Origin: Ryuthela nishihirai
Lineage: Eukaryota; Arthropoda; Arachnida; Araneae; Heptathelidae
Length of the DNA: 64,000 nt
Assembly (NCBI GenBank): GCA_038380435.1
Contig: JAWZYU010000013.1
Coordinates: forward strand, 61,096,946-61,160,945
Direction of reading: 5' to 3'
Position 1 is the first letter of the stretch. Every line of letters starts with the position of its first letter. The notes beneath the pieces are model-generated. The model was not told the DNA's origin, did not search any database, and worked only from the letters and a program-made list of their open reading frames with translations. The translations under genes were made by a program, and so were the position numbers. This document shows positions 43,315 through 55,251 of this stretch, one piece after another.

Positions 43315-44290
43315 TTTTTACTTATGATGATTATGTTCAATTACAGAAGGATTTGGATAAATTATAATTTTGGACTGTTGATAATTGTTTATATCAGAAT
43401 ATTGCAAAATGTTCAGTTCTAAGTTTTTCTCATAATAGAACAGTAACCATTTCGAAAATACTGCTTTTCCTCGTAAATATGAAATCCATGACTTGGCATC
43501 AAATTTCATTCCATATTTTGTTTCGATTTTCATGTTCAAGATATAATAAAGAATTCTTATCAAACTCTTAGGTTTATTATTAAGAAGAAAAAGGATTTTA
43601 TAAATATTAACTCAATTATTTTGTTATTTAATACATTAGTTCGATCAAAATTAGGATGTCGATCAATAATATAAAATCCTTATACTTGTAAAAATAATTT
43701 AAAAATGGTTCAGAATAAATTTTTGGCAAATTTATATTTTAAATCTAGTGGTGTCTATGGTCATGATAGTTCAAGTAAGTTACTTAAGGATACATTTGCA
43801 GTTTCGTTCTTTAAAACGAGGTAAGATTTGTTATGGTTAATGTTTTCTTTAAAATTTTGAATAATTATATTGATTGTTTCATCTGCAATTTCATATGAAA
43901 TTCAATCATAATTGTATTTCATCTGCAAATCTTATGTCAGCGATTAGGTCTGTTCGACCATCTGCCTCTGGCTGAGCTTTCATGAAAAAATTATATTTTG
44001 CTGTATAAGAGCGTATAACGTTTCTTCTGATTTCAGTACATACACACATATTTTGTGACCAAGTGAGTCCAATAGTTCGTTGGCTGATGAAATCAAAGAG
44101 TGAAATTTTTGAAAAGAGGACGACGTTTTTATATGTCTGACTTCTCGTTGCATGCTGTCAGGTTTCCGTTTTGTTGTTAATATTGATCAGTCAAACCCAG
44201 AAGGAGTTAGTAAAAATAAGAAGCAAGAGAGAAAAGGTGGTCAGAAAAGTGATATTCTTTGTGTTGGATCTTCGTACAGTTAGTTAATTT
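43315..44290 (+). pseudogene. LINE reverse-transcriptase 3' part remnant (Jockey/R1-like)
   Basis: Plus-strand fragments read like the RT thumb and C-terminal region: LQKDLDKL, then NIAKCSVLSFSHNRTVTISK, then RFIIKKKKDFININS, then LVRSKLGCRSII and MVQNKFLANLYFKSSGVYGHD. Many stops and frame changes. It sits 120 bases from the dynein exon, on the opposite strand. The clade call is tentative. The 3' end was not located; a further T-rich frame at 44293-44502 may belong to it. Confidence 0.5.
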
Positions 44291-44555
44291 TAATGCAGAA
44301 AAAATGTTATCAGGAAAAATATCTTTCAAAAGATTTCTCTTTGTACAAAAGCAATATATTGAAAAATTATGTTTCTATCAGTTTTTCTAATTTATATAAT
44401 ACATATTCACATAATCTTGATTTGTTCAGTATGAGTATGATAGAATTTATTCAGCTTGTTCAACTTCATTATTGGATTAAGTATTCTTTTGTATATTTTT
44501 AATTTTTTCACATATGTATTAGCTGGTTACCGTTGTGTTTTCTTTCTTTTTTACT

Positions 44556-44790
44556 TACTTTTGCTTTGAACGTAACATCTCTCTTTATGTATGTTTAAGT
44601 GCCCACTATATGAAGCGAGTTCAAAAACTTCTTGACACTTGTCTGAAGATTGCACTTGATCGTTACTCCGAAGATAACGAGCTACTTGTTTGAAAGCTTG
44701 TCTAAACTTGTCATTATGTGTGTAAAATGAAGGGCGTATCATCATTTCTCTCTTCTCTGGAGGCGCATAAAGTTCGGTTTGAGAATCTGC
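44556..44790 (-). other. Unrecognised minus-strand frame with a consensus splice donor
   Basis: An open frame reads ADSQTELYAPPEKREMM, FYTHNDKFRQAFKQVARYL and CQEVFELASYSGHLNIHKE, and its end (near 44556) has CAAAAGTAAGTA, a good 5' splice-site consensus. Composition looks protein-like, with balanced charged residues. A host exon is possible, but the predicted acceptor near 44790 is not convincing, and no family was recognised. Confidence 0.25.
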
Positions 44791-44799
44791 GCATTGTTA

Positions 44800-46334
44800 C
44801 TATAGAACCTACTAAAGACGGGAAGGATTTCACATTTTCATAAGGATCTAGCATGGGGGTTACGCAAAAAATTGATGCAGATTTATCAAAAGTATATGGG
44901 GATCATGTCAATAAATATGACACGGGATAGATGCTCAAATTCACAGATGGACGGTAAAGCTTCGAAGTCCTTCCTCGTGCAAGAAGACTCAAAGAGGACG
45001 TGAACATTAAGGAAAACCCAGTCTTAGCATTTATCTGAAAATGGCTCATCTCAACATTAAGTACTTGTAGCAGAATCCAAAAACAGCTCCTAAACCATCT
45101 TATTAGAAGCTCATTATTAATTGTGATGAAGAGAGGATGACAAGTGGAATTAGACTGAATAAAGCAATGGATCGCAAACCGAATGATACCTTTTTTGGAA
45201 AATGTGAGCCACACGAACAAAGGGTCGTAGTCAATAGATGGCAAAGTTAAAAAATCGGAAAGAGATATTAGAAAGGCCAGTAGCTGCATCAGTGAGTGAG
45301 AAAACAAAGTACGCTACTGCCCAGTTAACCTCATGTATGATTCATAGAATAACTTTAGTATTGCTGTTTACGAAAAAGGAACCCAATTAATATTACCACA
45401 AAATCAACTGGATTTTTGAGTCACCTCGTAGATCATTCAGAAAGGTTGTTGAAACCCCATTCCCCAGAGTAACTTCAGAGGATCCGTGTTGACTTACAAC
45501 TGTCTAGGGAAGACCGCAGAGGATGCTTGGTCACAGGGCTTGTGCGTTAAAGATTGAGTTATAGGTTGAGTTAAAGATGAGCCTTATAGGTTATTTGCAA
45601 ACAGCTTTGGTCATGAACAATTCACAAGCATATTCTGAGAAAGAATGAGAAAGGAAATGAGCCCGAACTACTATACAATTAGTGAAATAGATTGAATCAT
45701 CCCTGATGTGGAAGTTGATAATGAAATATTTCCCCGCTGTTACCTCGTCACCTCACTAGTGAAACAACCAAAACTATGGCTAAGTTTTACACAAGACAAT
45801 GGGCCGTAAATGTCATCAAGGAAGGGAGATCGGATTCTTCTTTTGTGTGCTTTCTGCAGGTAGCTCTCAGCACTGCTAGCCATTAGTCGTATTGACTGCA
45901 GTAGGCAGGGCATTCCTACCACTGCTATAAGTAGAAATGTCACCATAAAATTTATGAATGTCAGCCAAAATAATAAATTTATAAATATCACCATAATATT
46001 TAACTCTCAATAATTGTGGGCAAAGAGATCTCAACGGACAGTGAATTGGCAAATTCACTAGTGGTCAACAAGAAGGACCAATTTCTTGAACTAGAGTCTC
46101 ATCCCAGAGCTTAATGAATAATTAAAATTCGGTAGTTTTAGATTATTTAGAGTGCATCATATTACTAGTATTACAGTTAAGTTCTGTATGTGAAAGTAAA
46201 GTGTATAATTGTGCAAGTGTTGCATTATATGTGGTAAGTGTCCTCTTTAAGGATACTATTTGTGATACTATATGAGTCGACAACCGTCCTCGGACAGCAC
46301 CCAGTATTTTAAAAAGTTTCAATAAATCTTAACA
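44800..46334. other. Less AT-rich region with no recognised gene
   Basis: Several short frames on both strands (44903-45307, 45740-45994, 45876-46058) have plausible composition but match no domain I can name, and none is long or splice-bounded. It may be an old retroelement that has lost recognisable motifs. Confidence 0.35.
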
Positions 46335-48062
46335 ATTTCAAAAGAAATACTCGCTTATGAAAGGGAACGGAAGGAGAGGGCTGCCAGATCAGTGTGACCT
46401 ACTTCTCTGGACAACTATGGCTAATTTTCGTTTTTTTTTTCTATCCTGCTGAGGAGTGGTCAATCACATAGGGTCCTGGTGTTGACCATATATACCAACC
46501 TGAACGGAAATATGGCTCTGAGCTTGATTATGGATCCTGATTTTGCTGCACTGGTGGGCTTCTGTGGAGGGAAAATCTTCCGCTGTGTTTTCTGTTTGTT
46601 TGTGCGTTGACAGCCCCAAGTGAATAGATTCACAGGATATGTTTATCAGCTGGTATATAATCCTGAGCAGAAGTCATCGCAGGCACCTGAACTGTTTGCT
46701 TCTATTGGCATCGTCAAATTCTACATTGGAGGAAGTCTTCCAGTGTAGATGGCTTCAGCATTTAGTAGTGGGGGAACGGGTCTTTGCCCCATGTCTGCTA
46801 TTATGGGGCTGTTTGATATTGTCGGCATTCCCTCTCTCAATAAACATAGTTTCCTTAAACATCCCACTGACCATTTTTTCTCCACAGGTAGTTAGAATGT
46901 GAGGACTCTGCACAGAACTTATTCTCTCGATGTCGTCACACAAGAATTCCACCATTATAATTTAGATATTCTCGGCTTGCAAGAGACCAGATGGACAGAT
47001 AAAGGTCAGATTCTTAAAAATAATCTTAAATTTCTCTTTTCAGGGAGGGACGACAATAAGCATCACAAAGGTGTAGGTCTGCTTCTCAGCAGACACACCA
47101 GTGATGCTTTTCTAGGATATGAATGCATTACTGAAAGGTTTCTTACAACAAAATTTCAGACAAGCATTAAAGACTTGAATGTTATCTGCTGCTATGCCCC
47201 CACTGAGGATGCTGATGAAGATGAGAAAGTTAGGTTTTACGGACAACTTCTGAATATTTTGAATTCTGTCAAGAAAGGAGATATTACCTTGTTCTAGGTG
47301 ACTTCAATGTAAAAGTTTGTACTGACTCTAACCTTTAGGGAGGGGTGATAGGCCCTTTTGGTACTGGTAGGTGCAATGGGCAATGTCTCCTACAGGTAAG
47401 TAAACTCAATGGATTCAGAATAACTAACACTTATTACAAACACCATGACATTATTGGGTTTCACCAGATGTGCTGCACAAGAATATGATAGATTATATAT
47501 TAATTAACAGCAAATGGGCTAGTTCTGTTAGGAATACCAGGTTATATAGGGGAGCTGTAATTGGATCTGACCATTACCTTGTTAAAAGTGTCTTGCAACT
47601 TAAAACTTAAAAAGTGTTGTGCTAGGGTTAAAAAATTTGCTTTTAATACTGAAGCTCTGAAAGACCCAGTTATAGCCAAAGCTTACCATGATAGGTTATT
47701 TAGTTATTATGACAGTCATGGTTTGCTTACTACTGAAGTGGAGGAAGAATGAGACCGTTTTAAACATAATTTTTTGGAAATTACACTACTCTTTTAGGAA
47801 AAAAGAAGCAGAGGGGGAAAATTTATTTGAGTGATAAGGCACATGAGCTTATTTCAGAAAGAAAGAACTGCAGGAATGTCCCTAATCAATACCCTACTAG
47901 TTGTAATATAAAGTATTACAGAAAGCTTAATAAACGTGTCAGCTTAATAAATGTAATAATACCAGTTAGCTGCTGATAAGAATCTTTGGCTTGATGTCTT
48001 GGCTGACAAAACTGAGGAAGCAGTTAGACAGCACAATAGCAGAGAGCTGTACCAGATAGTTA
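46335..48062 (+). mobile_element. RTE-type LINE copy 6, upstream half (interrupted)
   Basis: Begins in the 5' UTR (TTTCAAAAGAAATACTCG, matching the UTR of copies 2 and 5) and proceeds through the endonuclease (46899-47297: NLDILGLQETRW, GVGLLLSRHTSDAFLGYEC, CCYAPTED) and the linker (47561-47752: KKCCARVKKFAFNTEAL...). It is broken at GAGCTGTACCAGATAGTT (48061), where the minus-strand CR1/Jockey-like LINE begins. The rest continues at 52567. Confidence 0.88.
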
Positions 48063-49297
48063 TAATAATAATAATTTATTTCATGCAAGGAGTTACAGTA
48101 AAGCCAAGGTACAGGTAATTTTGGATATTAATATAAAACGTTCAAGTGGTTTGATGCCACAGTACATTTGAGAAATTAAAAAGAAATATTGATGATAGTA
48201 TAGAACTACAAACATATTTATAGGAATTGCATAATTTTTTGATACATATAAACAAAAAGACAAGTTGCACAAACGAAGACGAACATATAATATGAAATAT
48301 GATAAACACATAGTAAACTTTGGGGGAAGAAAAAGGTTTAATACAAGAGAGAGTAATATTAAATGAATGAATAGGGAAAACAAAAAAGATTGCGGATAAT
48401 CCAGACAAAGGGCAAAAGTGGAAAGAGGGGGAATAGGGTTGAGGAGATATTGTTGGTCATACGTTTCAATATTCTAATAGAAGTGGAGTAATATAGTTTT
48501 TGAATTTTGTTGTAGAATTTAAAGGTGTGATATCGCTCGGTAGAGAGTTCCAAATTGAGGTTGCTTGAAAGGAAAAAAAGAAATTTCATCATACTTAGCT
48601 TTGAAAATCTTGGAAGTAGAAAACATTTTATTATCAGAGTGAAGGATGTGGCGGTGTCGTAATCGAATGTAGGGTGTAAGATTCGAATGAAGGGGATAAG
48701 ACTTGTTATAAATAGTGTCGTGAATAATGGTAATAAACCGCAGCTTTCTTCTCGATTCAAGAGTGGGAATTTGGTAGTTGGAACAAATATCGGTAAGTGT
48801 TAGAGATTCTCGTTTGTTAAATAAATTTTGCTGATGATTTTGAAAGCTTCACATTGAACTTTTTTCTAATTTATAAGAGTTCTTTTTATTAATACCAAAA
48901 AGAGTGGAAGCACAATATTCGAGTTTCGGTCGGATGTAAATTTTGTAGAACATTGGGGCATAGGAGGATATATAGTTTCAAATGTACCTCAATATATAAG
49001 TTCTTTTAGAAGCTGAAGCGATGGTTTTATTAAAATGAATTCCAAAGTCAAATTTGTTATCTATCGTCATACCTAAGTATTTCATGGAAGTGGAAACTAT
49101 AATATGTGTGTTATTAGTTTTAATTTTTGTCAGGCAGGGGACAATTTAAAGTTGAAAGAAAAACAATATTGGTTTTCTTGATATTGACAGTGAATACATT
49201 TTTAATATACCAATGAAGCACATCACGAATATTGTTTTCTATTTCTTGTTTTAGAGAAGAGAAAGAACTTGAGGAAAAAGAAGGTTGGTGGAGGATT

Positions 49298-50047
49298 CTA
49301 GAAGATCATTAACAAAAAGGTTGAAGAGAAGTGGGCTAAGAATGGTTCCTTGAGGTCTCCCCAATTGATTTTAAGAGGTGTAGAGATCTCATTAGTGCTT
49401 AATTTAGCTCGGTTAACACGGTCGTTGAGATAATGTTTAAACCAGAAATTAGCTGAGGGCGATAGATTAAGATTATAGCAGAGTTTTTGCAAGATAAATT
49501 TGTGTTCAACTGAATCAAATGCTTTTGAGATGTCAAGGGAAACCAGTCCCACAACCGTTTTCACTTTGCTGTCTAAAGCCAATCTCCATTGATTAACAAG
49601 AATTGTCATGAGAGTTTCAGTTGACCGATTTTTTCTAAACCGGAATTGTCTGCACGAAAGTGAATTAAATTTTTCAACAAATGTCGATAATTATCTCTCG
49701 ACGGCTTTTTCTAAAATTTTGCTTAAATCACATGTAACTGAAATAGGTCGATAGTCCAGAGGGTTAGAAGGATTTGAAATTTTAGGTATGGGTGAGATGA
49801 TAGCTTCTTTCCATGGAACTGGGAATTCATTAGTGTTAAATGAACAACTAATTAGATCACAAAGGGCTGCAGAAATTAATGCCGAAAGAATTTTTAGAAT
49901 AATGACAGGGATTACATCTGGTCCGACACTACGAGTGTTTTTTAGCGAATTTATTATCCAGATTATTAAATGATTTATTGGAATAGGATAATGACTCATT
50001 TGCGTTTGCCTAATTTTCTGTAGAAGTGCAGGATTTACAGAATACAT
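49298..50047 (-). pseudogene. RT of the nested CR1/Jockey-like LINE
   Basis: Two minus-strand frames: 49691-50047 (fingers; GPDVIPVIILK, WKEAIISPIPKISNPSNP, DYRPISVTCDLSKILE) and 49298-49609 (palm A: VSLDISKAFDSVEH). The next motif is frameshifted: RPQGTILSPLLFNLFVND reads in the other frame. I cannot see the catalytic YxDD between this motif and LKQEIENNIRDVLHW at about 49210-49260, so it appears to be deleted. The polymerase would copy element RNA at a nicked target. Confidence 0.75.
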
Positions 50048-50335
50048 TATTTAAAACATTAGCAATGCCTTTAGGATCATAGAAGGAGTTGTCATTGTAA
50101 ATGATCTTATTAATTTTGGTTTGGTTTCTCAAGTTACCAGTAATAAAATCAAAAATTCGAAATATTTCATTACCATTTGGATTAATAACGGAAAGTCAAT
50201 TAAGAAAATATAAACGCTTGGCATTTTTAATACTACTATTGACCAGATTACGGAAAGTTTTATAGTTCTCCCATGTGTATGAGTGATCAGGGTTAATAGC
50301 ATTCTTAAAGTGTTTATTTTTTAATCTGATCATTT

Positions 50336-51028
50336 TCAAAAGCTCTTTTGTAATCCAAGGCTTTCGAGAATGGAGAACTCGAAACTGAAACTGAAAGATT
50401 TATAAGGAGCACAGGTGTCAAGTACAAAATTGATTAAACAGGAGAGATGTTGTGCTTTTGAAGTAGGAGTTGTGCATTCGGAAATACTCTTGTGGAAAGA
50501 AAGATATTTTGCAAACTCAAAAAACTCATCTTTGTTGAAATTTTTAAAAGATCCTTTTGAAATTAAAACTTTAGGTGCACGAGGTGAATAATACAATACA
50601 GATGTGCTAATAATAAAATGATCACTAACGTCTATGAAGAGAGTAAGTGTATGCTTGTGAAATGAAGGTCTATTGGAGAAAATCATATCACTGAGAGATT
50701 CACTGTTATCAGTAATGCGAGTTTGCAGTTTGTTTAAACGTATATGTCCGAATGTTTTTAGGCAGATTTCAAGCTTGGAATGTGCAGAATTATGTTTTAG
50801 AGCACCGATATTAAAATCTCCCGTAAGAATGGAAGTAATGTTGCAAGGGAAGCTTTCAAGGACGGGGTACAATGAATTAATAAAATCTTCAATATTGCTG
50901 TTCGGAAGTCGGTAAAGTGTGCCGATAATAAGAGTAGGGTTTTGTTTATTGATAGGGATGATTTTGACCCAAGGACTTTTGAAACAAGAGTAAGAAGGAA
51001 TAGGACCACAATATATATATATAAACAT
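50336..51028 (-). pseudogene. Endonuclease of the nested CR1/Jockey-like LINE
   Basis: A 230-codon frame has the C-terminal half of an AP-endonuclease domain: LIIGTLYRLP, SILTGDFNIG (catalytic Asp-Asn), SLSDMIFS and DVSDHFIIS (Asp-His). The N-terminal half (Gln-Glu motif) lies at about 51028-51500 with stops. It would nick target DNA for the RT; here it is separated from the RT by a frameshift and stops. Confidence 0.7.
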
Positions 51029-51599
51029 TTAATTCGACATTAAATGTTTCCCTCACATATAATGCAAGTCCTCGTCCTGTCCACTAGATCTGTCGATGCG
51101 GAACAGTTTTTATTTTCGAGTTCAAAAAGATATTCTGGAAGGGAGATATTGAGCCATGTCTCTGTAAGAGCAATTACATCAAATTTCAAAATGTCAGAAC
51201 TCAATAGATAGGAGTGTTTAGATTTAAGAGAACGAATATTGAGACGACAAAGGTTTAACCAACAGTGATCTTGGGGAAGAGATATATCTAAGAGAGTTGG
51301 GTATTAGTTAAGAAGAAAACTTTTTTAGCAGTAGATAGAGACATGAAGTTATAAATATGTACAAATGAACAACGATTACAGAAAATAAGAATAGATAAAT
51401 AAAATGGACTAATGGGTTTCAAAAAGTCGTAAAAGTACTCGTAGTAGGAGAGTTTTTACTAAAAACGACAAACTACATGCAATTTAGCAACAATAGAAAT
51501 TAAGAGACACAGGATTGTGGAAAATGCGTTACAGAACACAATATATATATAAACATCGGTAAATATATATATATAGGTACACAAAGAAATTTTTTAAAA

Positions 51600-52371
51600 A
51601 CTGGTTTTAAAGTTCATCTAACTCATTCTTTGATTTAATAAAGTGCTTGTTACCATTTTTCATTTTTACCACTACTGATCCATCTTGAGTCCAAACATTG
51701 CAGTGACCAAATTTCTCAATAACCGAATTTAAGTTTTTCTGACGTTAGATCTTCATGAATAGTGATTCCACTGCCTTTAAGTTTACTATTAACATGGGAA
51801 CACAGCATTTCTTTTCCGATATGAACAGAACTTTACAATGATTGGTCGAGTCTTGCCGTTCCGACCAATCTCCACTCGATGACTGTGGTCAATGTCATTT
51901 ACGGAAATGTCAACGTTCAATTTTTCATTGAAAAATTTAATGGCAAGGTCATCAGCAGGCGTATCTACTTCTTCCACTCGAAAAATCCTGATAGAGTTTC
52001 TGTGTTAATACTGTTCAAGTTCATTACACTTCAAAGAAATCTCACAACACAGTTGATTTATTACTACATCTTTCTCTTTAAGCTGATCTCTTAGCTCATG
52101 TATAGCCTCTGTAGAAAATCAACAGTTCTTTTTATTTCTTGCAGCACAGCAGAAGTAACTGCTTCTGTGAGCAATGAGACAATCGTTTGGACAGTCTTGG
52201 GATTTGAAGACAGTTTCAACACATTTAGAGACTGACGCCAACAGATCGTCGGTCGTCTGAAAGCGACAAACCAGCGCTACGGGCAGTACTTCTACTCACT
52301 GGCGAGCTTGATGCTTTGTTAGTGAGAGCTGCATTCTTTAGCGAGGTTACCATCTTGTTTTTAGGCGCCAT
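51600..52371 (-). pseudogene. ORF1-like protein of the nested LINE
   Basis: The start ATG is at 52369-52371 (MAPKNKMVTSLKNAALTNKA), followed by a low-complexity Ser/Arg-rich segment and a stop. A later piece (51789-51977) reads EEVDTPADDLAIKF...NDIDHSHRV...KTRPIIVKFCSYRKR, the pattern of LINE ORF1 proteins (RNA-binding chaperone), and GSGITIHEDLT follows near 51760. Several stops and frameshifts. Confidence 0.55.
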
Positions 52372-52566
52372 GATTTTAAGAATAAATGAAAGGAGATTAG
52401 ATTAAAAGTACAATACCTGAAGTGTTTAAAAGAGAAGCACGAAGCTTATAAGGAAGGAACACAACTTTTCAAGACACTAAGAATTGCCAAACGCCTACAA
52501 AATGCAAAACTCTAAGGAGTACAAACGAACCAGATGTTACATTACCGCTTTGTGGTTACGGAAAAA

Positions 52567-54335
52567 AGTTAATGTTTTGTGTGGTAGAAAACAAACAGGA
52601 ATACATGAATTGAAGGATAAACAAGGTAAGGTCATAGAAGGCGAAGATTCCGTCATAGCTAGGTGAGCTGAGCATTTCAGTGAGGTTCTAAACAATGTGG
52701 TTAGTTCTACTCCCATTGTTTGCAATGATGATAGATGAATTACTGGCTTTTAATGTTGACTCTATAACACAGTCTGAAGTTAGTTTGGCTATCTCTAAAC
52801 TTAAACTACATAAATTCACAGGGGTGGATGAAATTACTATGGAAATGCTTAGAACTGGAAATGTTTCTGTTACCACGTGGATGACCGAAATTTTGAATAT
52901 CTTTTATGATAAGGGCATGGTTCCTAAGGATTTTACTACAGCTATTATTATCCTTATTTTTATTTAAAAAAGTGATTGCAGTTCTTGCAATCACTTTTTT
53001 ATTAGCCAACAAGGCCAAATAAACTATAGGGGTATCAGCCTACGTTCTGTTATAGGTAAAGTTCTTTGCATGATTGTGCTTAATAGAATTAAGAAACTGG
53101 TTGAAAGTTGTTGGTTGTTTGCGTGATGAGCAATGTGGATTCAGAAGTAGTAGGGGATGTGTAGATCAGTTATTTTCACTCAGGAATATTCTTGAGAAAT
53201 GTTTAGAGTTTCAGAAATCTTTATTTGCTAGCTTTGTTGATTTCAGAAAGACTTTACACCATGTCGATCGTCATAATTTGTGGTTGATTGTGAGATCATA
53301 TGGCATACCAGACAAGTTAGTTAACATATTGAAAGTTCTCTATAATAACACTAAGTCGTGTGTGAGAGTTGGTAAGGCTTGTAGCAATTGGTTTAGGATT
53401 ACTTCTGGTATTCAACAAGGGTGCATTTTGTCTCCTTTTCTCTTTACTTTTGGTTATTGATTATGTTATGCCAAATTCTTCGCAAGGGAAGCAAGAGTCT
53501 AGAGCTTTCAAACTTTCTGATTTACATTATGCAAATGATTTGGCCTTGTGGGTTAATGATGTTGATGAGATGAATTTTTTCATTAGGGCTGTTGATGAGA
53601 CTAGTAATAGAGTTGGTTTGGTGATAAAACAGAGATAAACCTAAAATGATAAAAATTGGTCAGGCAGTTGGTGCTTCACTCGTTCTGAATTGTTGCCCCT
53701 TGAGCAAGTGTCTCAGTTTAATTATCTTGGGAGTTATTTATTAGAGTATTATGTACATGCATTGGTGATATGCGGCATGAGATTAACAGGGGAATAGGGA
53801 TTGCCTCTCGACTTTTAGGAGTCTGTGGAGAGTGTGGGGAAATAGGCATATACACCTAAAGACTAAAATTGGACGTATAATATTTTACTTCTTTTTAGGG
53901 TTAGTTATGGTAGTGAAACACGGACGCTTTGTAAACAAGATAACAGGAAACTTCATGCTTTTGATTCTAGATGCTTATGCAGTATCTTGCGTATTAGGTG
54001 GTTCAACTTTGTAAGTAATGAAGAAGTTAGGCAAAGGAGTCGGCAACCTCCTTTGAGTAGTATAATTTGCAGAGAGAGACTCCGTTGGTTTGGCCATGCT
54101 GCCCATATGGATAATTATAGATTAGCGATATGGTTATTAACAATGTCTCTAAAGGTCTCAGAAAGAAGGGGAGACCTTAGATGCCGTGGGTAGACAGTGT
54201 CAAACAAGACCTTGTTAGAATTGGTGTGCAGTGGAGAGGTTCAGTCGATATAGTTCAGGACAGATATGCTAGGAGAACTAAATTGTTCGGTCTGGTTGGA
54301 CCTCCATAGCTCATGGCTGCTTGAGAATGATGATT
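52567..54335 (+). mobile_element. RTE-type LINE copy 6, downstream half
   Basis: Resumes at GTTAATGTTTTGTGTGG exactly where the upstream half stopped. Coding pieces: 52695-52967 (SEVSLAISKLKLHKF, TEMLRTGNVSV), 53074-53460 (CGFRSSRGCVDQLFSLR, ASFVDFRKTLHHVD in place of AFDSVD), 53369-53638, 53987-54193 (WFGHAAHMDNYRL). YADD has become YANDL. The 3' hallmark CATGGCTGCTTGAGAATGATG is near 54310-54335. A perfect hairpin lies at 52966-53000. Confidence 0.88.
52966..53000. repeat. Perfect hairpin in RTE copy 6, 15-bp arms
   Basis: AAAAAAGTGATTGCA-GTTCT-TGCAATCACTTTTTT. Other RTE copies have only the left arm and then the GATAACTATAGGGG continuation. Confidence 0.9.
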
Positions 54336-55249
54336 TTTATTTCACCAATGTCAGACTTGAATAATTGTATACAATATATTTGATTGTTTGGCTGAAACGC
54401 AACGATCTAGGTGAACAGTCCGAAGTTATATACCTGAGCACCCAGGATTTCGCTGGTAGTGATAATTCATTGACACCTGAGTGTGAGATGTATATTCAGT
54501 AAACCTGTAAGGGTATATTCAGGTAACATTCAGAGTGACATAGTTTTAGATTGAATTAGCACTACTAGCAGAATAAATTGCAGGAAGGTATTAGTAAAGA
54601 AGGTGCTAAGGAAGTATTAGGAACTGTTCCAGTATTTACATTAGGATGGGAATAGGCGGAGGTAGATAGGAGAATTTCCATTTTGTCAAAATTCATTTGA
54701 TCTCCAAGAGTACTCAATACAGTTGGCATATATTCTGGTTTACAGCATTGGGTTACATAACTCAAAGCCCGCCACTATACTCGGATTTCTTCTACTTTTG
54801 GGCTATGCCTAGTCGACACGATCCGTGTGGACTAGGGGTTGGCCCAAAGTCCACACTTATTAAATTTCTGGCACAAGTTTATGAAACGTTAAATATTACT
54901 TAATATATTTAATCCCATAATTCTCAGAAATATATTTCTCGATGTTCCTTTAATTCAAGGGACCCTGATTCAAGGTTCTACAGGTAGTCTTAGCATCTAT
55001 ATTATATTAGCATACTATATTAGACTTAGAGGGAAAATTATATTGAACCGGATACGAATCCATGAGCTCCTGATACTGCATGCTCTGACCTCTGCGTCAC
55101 GGGCAGCAGATTAAGATCCCTTCTACTTAATGACTTATAACCACACAATAAATTTGATAACGATGTTAGCAGTGCCTTGATGACCTGTCGCTTGATGAAA
55201 CATCGATAAAGTTATTAATTAGCTGTGTATATGTGGCATATATTCCATC
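54336..55249. other. Non-coding region with a degenerate tRNA-like SINE head
   Basis: No recognised gene. A minus-strand tRNA-like stretch lies at 55042-55112, read CTGCCCGTGACGCAGAGGTC...TCAGAGCATGCAGT...GGATTCGTATCCGG, with A- and B-box-like blocks. The rest is AT-rich. Confidence 0.4.
55042..55112 (-). repeat. tRNA-like SINE head, degenerate
   Basis: A box resembles TGACGCAGAGGTCAGAGCA and B box GGATTCGTATCC, on the minus strand. Its body could not be followed, so it is a SINE or decayed tRNA-like sequence, probably not an active tRNA gene. Confidence 0.4.
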
Positions 55250-55251
55250 TA

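Larger units (their letters stand above)
48063..52566 (-). mobile_element. CR1/Jockey-like LINE, about 4.5 kb, nested in RTE copy 6
   Basis: Minus-strand insertion between AGATAGTT and AATGTTTTG of the RTE, with AGTT on both sides as a possible 4-bp target duplication. Domains in order on the minus strand: ORF1-like (start about 52371, MAPKNKMVTS), endonuclease (50336-51028), RT (49298-50047), ending in GCATGAAATAAATTATTATT with an ATT-type tail. The ORFs are broken. Clade assignment to CR1/L2/Jockey is inferred from the tail and domain order. Confidence 0.8.

Noticed and set aside
44903..45307. 134-codon minus-strand frame
   Set aside because: Hydrophobic low-information sequence with no motif; the other strand has similar short frames. 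I kept it within the unassigned region.
55042..55112. Possible tRNA gene
   Set aside because: The A and B boxes are present, but the arms do not form a convincing cloverleaf; a SINE head is more likely.
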